Source: an uncultured Clostridia bacterium
GTDB lineage: Bacteria; Bacillota; Clostridia; Christensenellales; Borkfalkiaceae
Direction of reading: 5' to 3'
Assembly (NCBI GenBank): GCA_934271275.1
Contig: CAKQRD010000003.1
Location: 114,972 to 178,971 of the forward strand
Length of the DNA stretch: 64,000 nucleotides
Shown piece by piece: positions 8,605 through 17,108 of the stretch. The notes under the pieces are model-generated. The model had not been told where the DNA came from, made no database searches, and was given only the letters and a program-made list of their open reading frames with translations. Positions within the stretch are counted from its first letter, which is position 1. Each line of letters opens with the position of its first letter. Both the position numbers and the translations under genes were made by a program.

Positions 8605-9354
8605 ATGAATGGCTTTCAAAAAATGATATTGTCGCTGTCTAAATTAGTTTATCCTTCCGTCGTTTACGGCGAGAAGAATCTTCCAAATGGCGGCACGCTT
8701 ATAGTAAGCAACCATTTGAGCGACGTGGACAGCGCGTTCATCAGACGGCTTTTTAAGAACGACGGCGTTTTTATTCTTGCAAAAAAAGAACTTTTCAAAA
8801 ACAAACTTTTCGGAAAGATTCTCTCTTCTTACGGGGCGATACCCGTTAATAGGGAAAACCCGGACATGAAAACGCTTCTGACTGCGGCAAACGTCTTGCG
8901 GAGAAACGATACGCTCGTTATTTTTCCGGAAGGAACGAGAAACAGAACGGGAAAGACTTGGCTTTTACCTTTCAAGGGCGGTTCGTTCGTTCTTGCGGCA
9001 AAAAGCAAAAAACCTATTGTACCGATAGTTATTTTAAGAAAAGCTAAAATTTTCAGAAAAACACCTATCATTATAGGAAAGCCGTTCGAGCTGACCGAGT
9101 TTTACGATAAAAAGCTTTCGGGCGACGATATTTCGGAAATGTCGGAAATGGTCGTAAAAAAACTTACGGAGCTTAAATCGGAACTCGAAAATATTCTCTC
9201 GGAAAATAAATTAAATAAAAAGACGAGGCGCAAAGGCGAAAAAAAGTCTTTTGCAAACACAAACGAGACACGCGATACGAACGACGGAGAATCCGTCTGT
9301 GTTGCGAATAACGTCGACGGGGCTGACGGGAAAGAAAAATCGGATAAAAAATGA
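8605..9354 (+). CDS. plsC: 1-acyl-sn-glycerol-3-phosphate acyltransferase (PlsC family)
   Basis: Transfers an acyl chain to lysophosphatidic acid, forming phosphatidic acid at the inner membrane face. The acyltransferase motifs are visible: NHLSDVDSAF (the NHxxxxD catalytic motif), PVNRENPD, FPEGTRNRTGK and the hydrophobic PIVPIVI. The catalytic domain takes ~200 residues. The last ~50 residues are an unusual charged, low-complexity tail rich in Lys, Asn, Asp and Glu. The GTG-rich upstream sequence (AGGTGG) precedes the ATG. The stop overlaps ispH by 4 bases. Confidence 0.92.
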   Translation: MNGFQKMILSLSKLVYPSVVYGEKNLPNGGTLIVSNHLSDVDSAFIRRLFKNDGVFILAKKELFKNKLFGKILSSYGAIPVNRENPDMKTLLTAANVLRRNDTLVIFPEGTRNRTGKTWLLPFKGGSFVLAAKSKKPIVPIVILRKAKIFRKTPIIIGKPFELTEFYDKKLSGDDISEMSEMVVKKLTELKSELENILSENKLNKKTRRKGEKKSFANTNETRDTNDGESVCVANNVDGADGKEKSDKK

Positions 9355-11600
9355 TTGTTTTAAAAGGTAAACATTGCGGTTTTTGCTTCGGAGTAAAGCG
9401 TGCGGTAGATAAAGCCGCAGAGCTGTCGGGAAGCGGAAATTTCGTTCTCGGCGAAATTATACATAACGAAGAAGTGAACGAAAGGTTGGCAAATGCCGGC
9501 ATAATCAAAATAGACGATATTTCCGATCAGAGATTGACACGCGGCGACACGCTGCTTATTCGTACTCACGGCGAGCCTAAAGCTACGTTCGAGACGGCAA
9601 AAAGGCTCGGGCTGAACGTTATAGACTGCACCTGTCCTTTTGTTAAAGAAATACAGAACATTGTAGAGAAGAAACATTCGGAAGGATATAAAATAATAAT
9701 CGTCGGAAATCCGGCGCATCCCGAGATCAAGGGGATAAACGGTTGGTGCAACGGTACGGCGTTTATAACAGAAAACGGCGAACTGCCGAAGCTCGCCGAG
9801 GGCGAAAAGGCGTGTGTGGTGGTGCAAACTACCTATTCCGAAGAAAAATTTGACAGAATAGTAAAAAATTTTGTATTAAACGGCAGTAAAACAGTTGATA
9901 TTTTCAAAACAATTTGCTATACTACAAGCAAGCGTCAAAGGGAAGCGGAGCTTATAGCGCGCGACTCGGACGCCGTTTTAGTGATAGGCGGTGCAAACAG
10001 TAATAATACCGCGGAACTCTTCGAGATATGCAAGAGGTTTTGCAAAAACGTTTTCCGCATAGCCGATCGCAAAAATTTCGATTACGAAAAAATTAAAAAT
10101 TTTTATAAAGTAGGAATTGTTCTCGGCGCGTCGACGCCCATCGAACAATTTCAGGAGGTTGTCTCATTTATGGAGAAGGTCACAGAAGAAATTGTTACCA
10201 CGGAAACCGTTTGTCCCGAAGCTGTCGAAACGCCCGCAGAAGAAACGGTAGCAACCGCACCCGTTGCGGAAGAAACCGAAGTCGCTGCTAATGAAACGGC
10301 GGAAGCTCCCGTAGAGGAAGAATCAGAGGAAGAAGCAAAAGCTTCCGAAACGCAGGATACCGAAAACGTTTCCGTAAAGTCCGAGATGGAAGCCGCGTTT
10401 GACAATATCAAACCTAACAGAGATTTCAAAATCGGGCAAGTTGTTACCGCAAAGATCTCTTCTGCAAAGGACGACGGGCTTACGCTTTCTATGAAGAACG
10501 CGAAAAAAGATTTCGAGCTTCCCAAGGAAGAAATGCTTGGCGAGTATAATAAAGAAGATTATAAAGACAAGATAGGCGAAGAAATTCGCGTTATGGTCGT
10601 TGCGAAGAACCCCATCAAGTTCTCCGAAAGGGCAATGGAAAAGGTTCTTAAAGAAGAAGCCGAAATAGAGGAAATCAAAAACGGCAAAATCTTCGAGGCG
10701 CAGATAACCGCTACCAACAAGGGCGGACTTACCGGTCAGTATGGTAGCTATCAGGTATTCGTACCTTCTTCGCAGATTAAAATAGGTTTTGTGAAGGAGC
10801 TTGACAAATACGTCGGCAAGACTTTGAGGCTTAAAGCAGAAAAGGTCGAATCCCGCGGCGCACGCAAACAAATCGTCGGTTCTCAGAGGGTTATCCTTCT
10901 TGCTGAAAAAGAAGAGCGCGACGCGATCCGTGCGGCGAAAGAACAAGAGTTCTTCGATAATATTCAGGACGGCGACATCGTTCTCGGAACTCCCGTAAGA
11001 TTTGCTTCTTTCGGCGCGTTCGTAGAAGTAAACGGCTTCGATTGTCTCGCTCATATTTCCGACCTTTCCTGGACGGGTTGCGAACAATGTTCGGACGTTC
11101 TTGAAATCGGCAAAACCTATGAGTTCAAGATTCTTAAAATCGACAGAGAAAACAAAAGGGTTTCCGTCGGTTATAAACAGCTTCAACCCAAACCTTGGGA
11201 TACCGTTCTCGAAAGATACCACGTCGGCGACGTTGTCAAGGGCAAGGTTGTCAGAATAGTAAGCTTCGGCGCATTCGTTCAGGTCGAAAAGGGAATTGAC
11301 GGACTTGTTCACGTTTCTCAAATCTCCAACGAGTGGCTCGAAAATCCCGTAACCGCTCTTCAAGTCGGACAGGAGGTCGAAGCAAAGATTCTCGGCATAG
11401 ACGTCGAAAAAGAAAAGATGAACCTCTCTATTAAGGCTCTTTTACCCGAGGTTCAGAAGCCTGAAAAGAACGACGAAGAAGGCAAGGGTAAAAAACGCGG
11501 CGCGAGAAAGGTCGAAGAAGACGGCGAAACCGAACTTCACGAATGGAAAGATTCCGATAACTCCGGAGCATCTATTGCAGAGCTTCTCGGCAACAACTAA
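9351..11600 (+). CDS. ispH-rpsA: Fusion of 4-hydroxy-3-methylbut-2-enyl diphosphate reductase (IspH/LytB) and ribosomal protein S1
   Basis: Residues 1-273 are IspH, the last enzyme of the MEP isoprenoid pathway, which reduces HMBPP to IPP and DMAPP with a 4Fe-4S cluster. The cluster cysteines are Cys12 (CGFCFGVKRA), Cys95 (DCTCPFV) and Cys189 (TICYTTSKRQ), and the catalytic Glu is in AHPEIKG. A Glu/Ala/Thr-rich linker (~275-350) leads to four S1 RNA-binding repeats (~355-420, 440-510, 528-600, 612-685); the last two carry SFGAFVEV and SFGAFVQV. A charged tail ends the protein. Such fusions are known in clostridia. AGGAGG at 10153 precedes an in-frame ATG at 10170 (residue 274), exactly at the domain boundary, so free S1 may also be made. 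Confidence 0.95.
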   Translation: MIVLKGKHCGFCFGVKRAVDKAAELSGSGNFVLGEIIHNEEVNERLANAGIIKIDDISDQRLTRGDTLLIRTHGEPKATFETAKRLGLNVIDCTCPFVKEIQNIVEKKHSEGYKIIIVGNPAHPEIKGINGWCNGTAFITENGELPKLAEGEKACVVVQTTYSEEKFDRIVKNFVLNGSKTVDIFKTICYTTSKRQREAELIARDSDAVLVIGGANSNNTAELFEICKRFCKNVFRIADRKNFDYEKIKNFYKVGIVLGASTPIEQFQEVVSFMEKVTEEIVTTETVCPEAVETPAEETVATAPVAEETEVAANETAEAPVEEESEEEAKASETQDTENVSVKSEMEAAFDNIKPNRDFKIGQVVTAKISSAKDDGLTLSMKNAKKDFELPKEEMLGEYNKEDYKDKIGEEIRVMVVAKNPIKFSERAMEKVLKEEAEIEEIKNGKIFEAQITATNKGGLTGQYGSYQVFVPSSQIKIGFVKELDKYVGKTLRLKAEKVESRGARKQIVGSQRVILLAEKEERDAIRAAKEQEFFDNIQDGDIVLGTPVRFASFGAFVEVNGFDCLAHISDLSWTGCEQCSDVLEIGKTYEFKILKIDRENKRVSVGYKQLQPKPWDTVLERYHVGDVVKGKVVRIVSFGAFVQVEKGIDGLVHVSQISNEWLENPVTALQVGQEVEAKILGIDVEKEKMNLSIKALLPEVQKPEKNDEEGKGKKRGARKVEEDGETELHEWKDSDNSGASIAELLGNN
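10153..10172 (+). promoter_or_regulatory. Internal ribosome-binding site and in-frame ATG at the IspH/S1 junction
   Basis: AGGAGG (10153-10158) is the best Shine-Dalgarno consensus seen in the operon. It lies 11 bases before ATG 10170, which is in frame with the fusion and begins MEKVTEEIV. Initiation here would give a separate 476-residue S1-type protein. Confidence 0.6.
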
Positions 11601-11615
11601 TATAATATTAAAATC

Positions 11616-11645
11616 AAAACCACTCGTACAAAGCGAGTGGTTTTT
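11616..11645 (+). terminator. Terminator of the cmk-plsC-ispH/rpsA operon
   Basis: AAAACCACTCG pairs perfectly with CGAGTGGTTTT around a 7-base loop, then a T-rich tail. Confidence 0.93.
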
Positions 11646-11770
11646 GAATTTTTTATAAAGATTTTATTGCTCTTTCGGCTATGAAAGTATAATCGGTCGG
11701 GGAAGTGAATAACATTTCTTTTATTGCAACTTTCAAAAATTTGTGCAAAATTTTATTTCGGGAGTATCAT

Positions 11771-12208
11771 ATGGGTTGGTTTAACTATGTCGGGCTATGT
11801 ATAATGGCAGTTATAATGGTTCCGAATATCATTTTTGCGTGCGTAAAAAAGGACGGGTTCAAGAATTCGCAAGAGAATATTTTGCTCGAAAAGATTGAAC
11901 AAGTCGGCAGGTTCGGCTCGTTTATTTTTATGATAATCAACGTGCCTTATACTTACTTTAATTTCTTTTTTGACGGCGCGTTTTGGGTATATCTTTCGAT
12001 CTCGGCGATGTTATGTTTGGCTTATATCGTGATATGGTTTATTTGTTGGGAGAGATTTTTTGTTTTTCGCTCATATGCTTTATCTATAATTCCGTCGATT
12101 TTGTTTATTTTCAGCGGTGTAATGCTTCTTAATATTCCGCTTTTGCTCTTTTCCGTGATTTTTGCAGTTGCCCATATAACGATTTCTATCAAAAACGCTA
12201 AAAACTGA
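11771..12208 (+). CDS. Small four-helix membrane protein of unknown function
   Basis: I do not recognise the family. The 145-residue product is almost wholly hydrophobic, with four predicted membrane segments (residues ~3-25, 47-66, 70-96 and 102-140) separated by short polar loops. The ATG at 11771 is preferred because GGGAG sits 6 bases before it. An in-frame GTG at 11705 would add 22 residues and lies 12 bases after a TATAAT at 11688-11693, so a longer form cannot be excluded. The gene stands alone between two good terminators, so it is an independent transcription unit. Confidence 0.65.
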   Translation: MGWFNYVGLCIMAVIMVPNIIFACVKKDGFKNSQENILLEKIEQVGRFGSFIFMIINVPYTYFNFFFDGAFWVYLSISAMLCLAYIVIWFICWERFFVFRSYALSIIPSILFIFSGVMLLNIPLLLFSVIFAVAHITISIKNAKN

Positions 12209-12228
12209 AAAATTTAACCGAAATCTTA

Positions 12229-12256
12229 AAGCGCTCCTCTTCGGGGCGTTTTTTTG
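12229..12256 (+). terminator. Terminator after the small membrane-protein gene
   Basis: GCGCTCC pairs with GGGGCGT (two G-U pairs) around TCTTC, followed by seven T. It isolates the downstream spoIIIA operon. Confidence 0.8.
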
Positions 12257-12292
12257 TTCTAATTATTGCGGTGAGGTAATAAATTATAATAA

Positions 12293-13165
12293 ATGGATTT
12301 CTATTTTTTACCGCCGCGAATATTTAGAGGGTTAGGGCGTGTCGAGCTTTCGGACGTATATGAGATAAGATTAAGAAAAAACTTTCCCGTTATCCTGAAC
12401 GGTTTGCGTGGTAAAAGTTATCTCGGGGAGTGTGGGCAGACCTTGTTGAGAGATAAAGCGATCATCTGTCGTGAAGAAGATATAAACTTTGTCGTCGAGA
12501 CTGTTACGGAACGCTCCTTATACGCTTTTAACGAAGAAATAAAACAAGGATTTTTGACTGCAAAAAACGGGGTGCGCATAGGGCTGTGCGGAGAGTGCGT
12601 TTTTGAGAATGAATCGGTTGTAACGATAAAGAATTTTTCCTCTTTGAATATAAGAATTCCGAGAGAGATACCCGATTGCGCCGACTTTATTTATAAGAGT
12701 ATTTTTTCAAACGGGATACTCAACACGCTTATAATAGCCCCGCCTTCTAAGGGAAAAACGACGGTATTGAAAGATTTAATCAGAAAGCTTGACGCGCGAT
12801 GCGACGTATCTGTTCTGGTAATGGACGAACGGGGCGAGTTTGCCGCCGTTTCGGGAGAAAACATAGATAAAACGGTTTATTCGGACAAGTTGTTCGCGTT
12901 TACATACGGTCTGCGTTCAATGTCTCCGGATGTTGTCGTGACTGACGAGCTTTTTTGCAAAAGAGATTTTGCCTGTGCAAAAGCCGCGGCGGACAGCGGG
13001 GTTAAGATTATAGCGAGTATGCACGGAGAAAGCATAAAAGATGTTTTGAAAAAAAGCTTTTTTGCAAAAGGAGTGTTCGAGCGATACGTCGTTATAAAAG
13101 GGCGTGACGCTACGCTCGATAAAGATTTGATTTACGACGAGGAGTTTAACCTTATATGCGATTGA
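12293..13165 (+). CDS. spoIIIAA: Stage III sporulation protein AA (secretion-type ATPase)
   Basis: The ATPase of the SpoIIIA-SpoIIQ channel between mother cell and forespore, related to type II/IV secretion ATPases. In 290 residues it shows the family N-terminal EIRLRKNFPV stretch, a P-loop at ~149-157, LVMDERGEFAAVSG (Walker B region) and the conserved DELFCKRDFACAKAAADSGVKIIASMHGES. The P-loop reads APPSKGKTT rather than the usual GPPGxGKTT. It is first in an eight-gene operon. The ATG at 12293 lacks a well-spaced Shine-Dalgarno (GAGG is 16 bases away), and TATAAT at 12285-12290 almost abuts it. Confidence 0.93.
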   Translation: MDFYFLPPRIFRGLGRVELSDVYEIRLRKNFPVILNGLRGKSYLGECGQTLLRDKAIICREEDINFVVETVTERSLYAFNEEIKQGFLTAKNGVRIGLCGECVFENESVVTIKNFSSLNIRIPREIPDCADFIYKSIFSNGILNTLIIAPPSKGKTTVLKDLIRKLDARCDVSVLVMDERGEFAAVSGENIDKTVYSDKLFAFTYGLRSMSPDVVVTDELFCKRDFACAKAAADSGVKIIASMHGESIKDVLKKSFFAKGVFERYVVIKGRDATLDKDLIYDEEFNLICD

Positions 13166-13620
13166 TTACGGGAATAATATTGCTTGTCGTCAGCACCTTT
13201 TTAGGCTTTTCCTATTCCGGAAGATACGGCGAACGAAGAAAGACCTTCGAGCGACTCGGCTCGTTCAATTCGCGGGTTAAGACCGAAGTAGTTTTTTCAA
13301 AGGGTTCGCTTGTATCTCTCGTAAAAAATACCGATTGCGATAATCCCGCGACGGAGTATATACGGGATTTCTTTCTTGAAAAGAAGGAAAGCGAAGACAA
13401 ACTTAAAATCTTTACGAAGGAAGAAAAAGATTTTTTTACTGATTACGTTCGTCGGATAGGACAAGGCGATAAGAAATCTCAAACGGATTATCTGGAAGCC
13501 GCCGAAGCAAAAATAAACGGATATATCGCCGCGGCAGAGGAAGCCGATAAAAAATATAGACCGCTTTGCATAAAGCTCGGTTTTTTGTTCGGGCTTATAA
13601 TACTTATCATTCTTTTATAG
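13156..13620 (+). CDS. spoIIIAB: Stage III sporulation protein AB
   Basis: A 154-residue protein with an N-terminal membrane anchor (residues ~3-20), a charged central part, and a C-terminal membrane helix (~142-154). In this family the body resembles the GspF fold, and it is thought to partner the SpoIIIAA ATPase. It overlaps spoIIIAA by 10 bases. Assignment rests on length, topology and position between AA and AC. Confidence 0.88.
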   Translation: MRLITGIILLVVSTFLGFSYSGRYGERRKTFERLGSFNSRVKTEVVFSKGSLVSLVKNTDCDNPATEYIRDFFLEKKESEDKLKIFTKEEKDFFTDYVRRIGQGDKKSQTDYLEAAEAKINGYIAAAEEADKKYRPLCIKLGFLFGLIILIILL

Positions 13621-13629
13621 GTGTAAAAA

Positions 13630-13827
13630 TTGAACGTAGACATAATTTTCAAGATTGCCGCAATAGGCATACTTATTACGGTTATCACGCAGGTTTTGAA
13701 AAAAAGCGATCGAGACGATATTGCAACCCTCGTTTCTCTCGCGGGACTCATTATAGTTTTGTCACTCGTTATAAATATGATTAGCGAGCTTTTTGAAACG
13801 ATAAAAACGATATTTAATCTGTATTGA
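13630..13827 (+). CDS. spoIIIAC: Stage III sporulation protein AC
   Basis: A 65-residue two-helix membrane protein (NVDIIFKIAAIGILITVITQVLKKSDRDD then a second helix), the standard length for SpoIIIAC. The start is TTG at 13630; AGGTG lies 6 bases upstream and overlaps the end of spoIIIAB. It forms part of the membrane channel base together with AD and AE. Confidence 0.93.
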   Translation: MNVDIIFKIAAIGILITVITQVLKKSDRDDIATLVSLAGLIIVLSLVINMISELFETIKTIFNLY

Positions 13828-13828
13828 T

Positions 13829-14209
13829 ATGATAAAGCTTGCCGCGCTTGCTCTTACTCTCGGAGTTATAGTGATTTACCTTAAAAACGTCAATTCAGAG
13901 CTGTTCGTTCTTGCTCTTATCGGCTCCGGAATAGTGCTTTTATATTCTGCCGCGGAATATTTTATGACGGCGATAGATTTTTTCTCTGCCATAATTCAGA
14001 AAACGGGCGTAAAAAGTGAGTATTTTGAAATTATTTTTAAATGTGTGGCGATAGGGTATCTTGTGGAGTTTGCCGCGGGAACGCTTGCCGACGCGGGACT
14101 TAACAGCCTTGCGGACAAACTCGTGCTTATCGGTAAAGTTGTTATAATAAGCGTTTCAATGCCTATAATCTACGCGGTTTTTAATCTTTTAACGGGGCTT
14201 TTGCAATGA
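13829..14209 (+). CDS. spoIIIAD: Stage III sporulation protein AD
   Basis: A 126-residue membrane protein with three to four helices (residues ~3-20, 24-45, 66-88 and 100-125), related to AC. The FKCVAIGYLVEFAAGTLADAG stretch is characteristic. It starts one base after the spoIIIAC stop and overlaps AE by 4 bases. Confidence 0.93.
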   Translation: MIKLAALALTLGVIVIYLKNVNSELFVLALIGSGIVLLYSAAEYFMTAIDFFSAIIQKTGVKSEYFEIIFKCVAIGYLVEFAAGTLADAGLNSLADKLVLIGKVVIISVSMPIIYAVFNLLTGLLQ

Positions 14210-15378
14210 AAAAGAAATTATTCGGATTGATTGTTTTTGTGGCGTTTCTTGCGTTCTTCTTTGCGTCTTATTACGTTTCACCGCCCGAAAAAACCTATGC
14301 GGACGAGCTTTCTGACGGAATACAGGACGAGCTTGAAAATCTTGATTTAAGCGAGCTGGAACGGTTTTATAATGAAAACGTTAAAACGGGTGACGTAAAT
14401 TTTACGGATGCAATAAAAAATCTTTTGGAAGGAAAATATGAGTTCGATTACGGTAGTTTGCTCGATTATTCGTTTAAGGTCGCGCTCGGCGACGTTTTCA
14501 GAATGTTGCCGACTTTTTTGAGCGTTATAGCAATATGCGTTTTATGCGCGCTTTTAGCCGGCGTTAAGGGTTCGTTTTTCGACGAAGGTATTGCGGAAAT
14601 TATTTTTTTCGTTTGTTCTTTGTGTGTTGTTTTGCTTCTTTCGACCGAAATTCTCGCGATATGGCAATCCTCGCAAAAAGCTATTGAAAATATAGCGATT
14701 TTGTGTGAGATTATGTCACCCGTAATCCTTACCTTGATGATAGCTTCGGGCGGAACGGTGTCCGCTTCGGTGTATAAGCCTTCCGTTTTATTTTTGTCGG
14801 GAGGGGTTATAGGTATAATTTCAGACGTTATTTTTCCGCTCGTCGGGATAATGATAATTTTTTCGGTAGTGAACGCTTTTTCGAGAAGCGTTAAACTTAA
14901 TAAGTTTTCGGACGGAATCGCCGGCGCGATAAAATGGATTATCGGGCTGTCGTTCACCGTTTACGGTTTATTTTTGTCCGTTCAGGGCATTACGAGCGCG
15001 ACGTTCGACGGAATTTCTTTGAAAGCCGCGAAGTACGCCATTTCAAATTCGGTGCCGATAGTCGGCGGATATATACGAGACGGATTCGATCTCGTGGTTG
15101 CGGGTAGCGTGCTTATAAAAAATGCGGTCGGAATAACGGGAGTATTCGCTTTATTTTTCGTGTTGCTTTCTCCGATCGTGCAAATAGCAAGCGCGTCCGT
15201 GCTTTTGCGTTTGACTTCCGGCTTTGTCGGTGCGATTGCGCCAGACGCTTCGGCCTCCGCGCTATGTTCGGAACTTAATAAGGGAACAAATTATATAGCC
15301 GCGGCGGTTTTGTGTTCAGGACTTGCGTTTTTTGTAACCGTACTGCTGATGATTTTTTCCGCGAACGCGTTCATATAA
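14206..15378 (+). CDS. spoIIIAE: Stage III sporulation protein AE
   Basis: The large polytopic component of the SpoIIIA complex: 390 residues, an N-terminal signal-like helix (residues 5-22), a short extracytoplasmic stretch (~30-85), then about seven or eight membrane helices. The family hallmark ISxxVxxxGGYIRDGF appears as SVPIVGGYIRDGFDLVVAG, and SVLFLSGGVIGIISDVIFPLVG is also typical. Its ATG overlaps the AD stop, suggesting coupling. Confidence 0.94.
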   Translation: MKKKLFGLIVFVAFLAFFFASYYVSPPEKTYADELSDGIQDELENLDLSELERFYNENVKTGDVNFTDAIKNLLEGKYEFDYGSLLDYSFKVALGDVFRMLPTFLSVIAICVLCALLAGVKGSFFDEGIAEIIFFVCSLCVVLLLSTEILAIWQSSQKAIENIAILCEIMSPVILTLMIASGGTVSASVYKPSVLFLSGGVIGIISDVIFPLVGIMIIFSVVNAFSRSVKLNKFSDGIAGAIKWIIGLSFTVYGLFLSVQGITSATFDGISLKAAKYAISNSVPIVGGYIRDGFDLVVAGSVLIKNAVGITGVFALFFVLLSPIVQIASASVLLRLTSGFVGAIAPDASASALCSELNKGTNYIAAAVLCSGLAFFVTVLLMIFSANAFI

Positions 15379-15380
15379 TT

Positions 15381-15872
15381 ATGAAGGAGTGGATTTTGTC
15401 GGTATCCGTTACGGTGCTGATTTGCGGATTGATTTTTTTAATATTACCTAAAAGCAAAGTTTCAAAAGCGATAAAAACCGTCGCTTCTTTCGTTACGGTC
15501 TTTTCGGTTATTCAGCCGTTGGTCGGCTTGGACGTTTCGGATTTGATTTCCGAAAGCGTTTTCGGAAGCGGGGAAATCGTCGTTCAGGAAGAGTATCTCG
15601 ATTATACGGGAAGGCTTCGCGAAAGTATTTTAAAGAAAAAAATCGTCGGCAATTTGGAAAAAACAGGCATAAAGCTCGATGAGGAGAATATATATATAAT
15701 ATCGGACTGCTTGTCCGAAAAAGGATTTTTTGTCGAGAGGGCGGAAATCAATTTGAAAAATGCGGTTATCATTACGGAAAACGAGCATATAGATATTAAA
15801 GAAGAGGTTAAGGCGATTGCGTGCGAAGTGCTGGGCGTGACCTCAGACAGGGTGAAAATTTATGAACGGTAA
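15381..15872 (+). CDS. spoIIIAF: Stage III sporulation protein AF
   Basis: A 163-residue protein with two N-terminal membrane helices (residues ~5-22 and 30-47, WILSVSVTVLICGLIFLILP) and a soluble ring-forming-type domain ending in EVKAIACEVLGVTSDRVKIY. The ATG at 15381 was chosen, two bases after the AE stop. A longer in-frame start inside spoIIIAE would add a sequence unlike the family. It overlaps AG by 11 bases. Confidence 0.9.
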   Translation: MKEWILSVSVTVLICGLIFLILPKSKVSKAIKTVASFVTVFSVIQPLVGLDVSDLISESVFGSGEIVVQEEYLDYTGRLRESILKKKIVGNLEKTGIKLDEENIYIISDCLSEKGFFVERAEINLKNAVIITENEHIDIKEEVKAIACEVLGVTSDRVKIYER

Positions 15873-16389
15873 CGATGGGGGAAAACGAGATAACGCAGGA
15901 AAATCGTTTATCAGTAAAATCAAAGACAATAAAAAAATATATTACGCGATAGCTTGTATCCTTTCCGTTTTGCTGATTTTGTTCGTATTCGGCGGAAATG
16001 CTTTTAGCAAAACCTCATCTGGAAACGAAACAACCGACGAGGTGAGTATTTACGTTTCGGGATTAGAAGAGCGGTTGACGAGAATACTTTCGGAGGTTGG
16101 CGGAGTCGGAAAGGTCTCGGTGGCGATAAAGGTGGAATCCGGTACTGAAACGGTGATTGCGACAAAAACCACCGTTACGGAAAATGCGAACGGCAAAGAA
16201 ACGGTGGAAACGCCTATACTTGTGAACGGAAAACCCGTCGTGTTAAAGGAATTGTATCCGAAAATTTCGGGAGTGCTGATAGTTGCGGAGGGGGCGAGCA
16301 ACTTTTTAACGCTCAGAAAAATTCAACAGGCAACCATTTCCTTTCTCGGCGTTGAACTTAATAAAATAGAAATTTTGACAATGAAATAA
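15862..16389 (+). CDS. spoIIIAG: Stage III sporulation protein AG
   Basis: 175 residues: a short cytoplasmic start, one membrane helix (residues ~30-48) and an extracytoplasmic domain with YVSGLEERLTRILSEVGGVGKVSVAIKVESGTE and the C-terminal GVLIVAEGASNFLTLRKIQQATISFLGVELNKIEIL. SpoIIIAG forms the large ring of the feeding-tube channel in the intermembrane space. Confidence 0.94.
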   Translation: MNGNDGGKRDNAGKSFISKIKDNKKIYYAIACILSVLLILFVFGGNAFSKTSSGNETTDEVSIYVSGLEERLTRILSEVGGVGKVSVAIKVESGTETVIATKTTVTENANGKETVETPILVNGKPVVLKELYPKISGVLIVAEGASNFLTLRKIQQATISFLGVELNKIEILTMK

Positions 16390-16405
16390 AAAAAGGAGAA
16401 AAAAT

Positions 16406-16885
16406 ATGTCAAAAAAGAAGAAAATTATCGTTTTATCCTGCATGATCGCACTGCTTGCCGTAACCGCGGTCTTTAATTTCGTGTTAACCGCCGACAGGGT
16501 GACCAACGCCGAACAGGTTTCGGGAAGTTCAGCAAACTATTTTTCGCAGTACAGAACCGAGCGAATGACCACTCGTAACGAAGAGCTTTTACAGCTTGAT
16601 TCCGTTATAGCCGCGTCTGCTACCGACGCTTCGGAAAGGGCGGAAGCTTTGAAGCTTAAAACCGAACTTACACGCAATACCGAAAGGGAAATGCTGCTTG
16701 AAACGCTTATCAAGGCCTACGGGTTCGAGGACGCCGTTGTGGTTATAGGGCTTGATTCCGATAACGTGAACGTTATGACGAAGTCAGAAAATCTTACGAC
16801 CGACGACGCCATAAAGATTTATACGATAATTTCGGAAGAAATATCGATTTCGCCCGAAAACGTAAAAATTATACCTATTTCTTAA
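16406..16885 (+). CDS. spoIIIAH: Stage III sporulation protein AH
   Basis: 159 residues with an N-terminal membrane helix (residues ~5-25) and a soluble ring-building domain with YRTERMTTRNEELLQLDSVIA and EDAVVVIGLDSDNVNVMTKSENLTTDDAIKI. In B. subtilis it binds SpoIIQ from the forespore side. An excellent AAAGGAG precedes the ATG. It is last in the operon; no clear terminator follows at once. Confidence 0.93.
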   Translation: MSKKKKIIVLSCMIALLAVTAVFNFVLTADRVTNAEQVSGSSANYFSQYRTERMTTRNEELLQLDSVIAASATDASERAEALKLKTELTRNTEREMLLETLIKAYGFEDAVVVIGLDSDNVNVMTKSENLTTDDAIKIYTIISEEISISPENVKIIPIS

Positions 16886-16942
16886 AGCTAAATTCAAAAA
16901 ACGCTATGCAAAATAAATATTTTGTGATACAATAATACAGGG

Positions 16943-16984
16943 AGTCGGAGATTTGCGAAAAACTATTTCCGACTTCGCCGTGTT
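16943..16984 (+). other. Hairpin in the long leader of asp23-nusB
   Basis: AGTCGGA and TCCGACT form a 7-bp stem 125 bases upstream of the asp23 ATG, just after a TACAAT (-10-like). Other short inverted repeats follow to about 17060. No T-run follows, so it is not an ordinary terminator; it may be leader RNA structure. Confidence 0.35.
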
Positions 16985-17108
16985 TCAAAAAATCGGAGAG
17001 CGGCGTTTGTTCTTTTTGCGCCTGCGTTTTTGTAAAAAGCGTTTTGCGGCAGAGTAAAACCTTTCGATCTTTTTGAAATTCGGAAAATTATTTTTCGGAA
17101 GGATATTT

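Noticed and set aside
9351..10170. Frameshift or assembly error joining ispH and rpsA
   Set aside because: The frame is uninterrupted through a low-complexity linker, and the same fusion is known in clostridia.
10323..11363. 346-codon minus-strand ORF
   Set aside because: Shadow of the S1 domains; Phe-rich and without features of a real protein.
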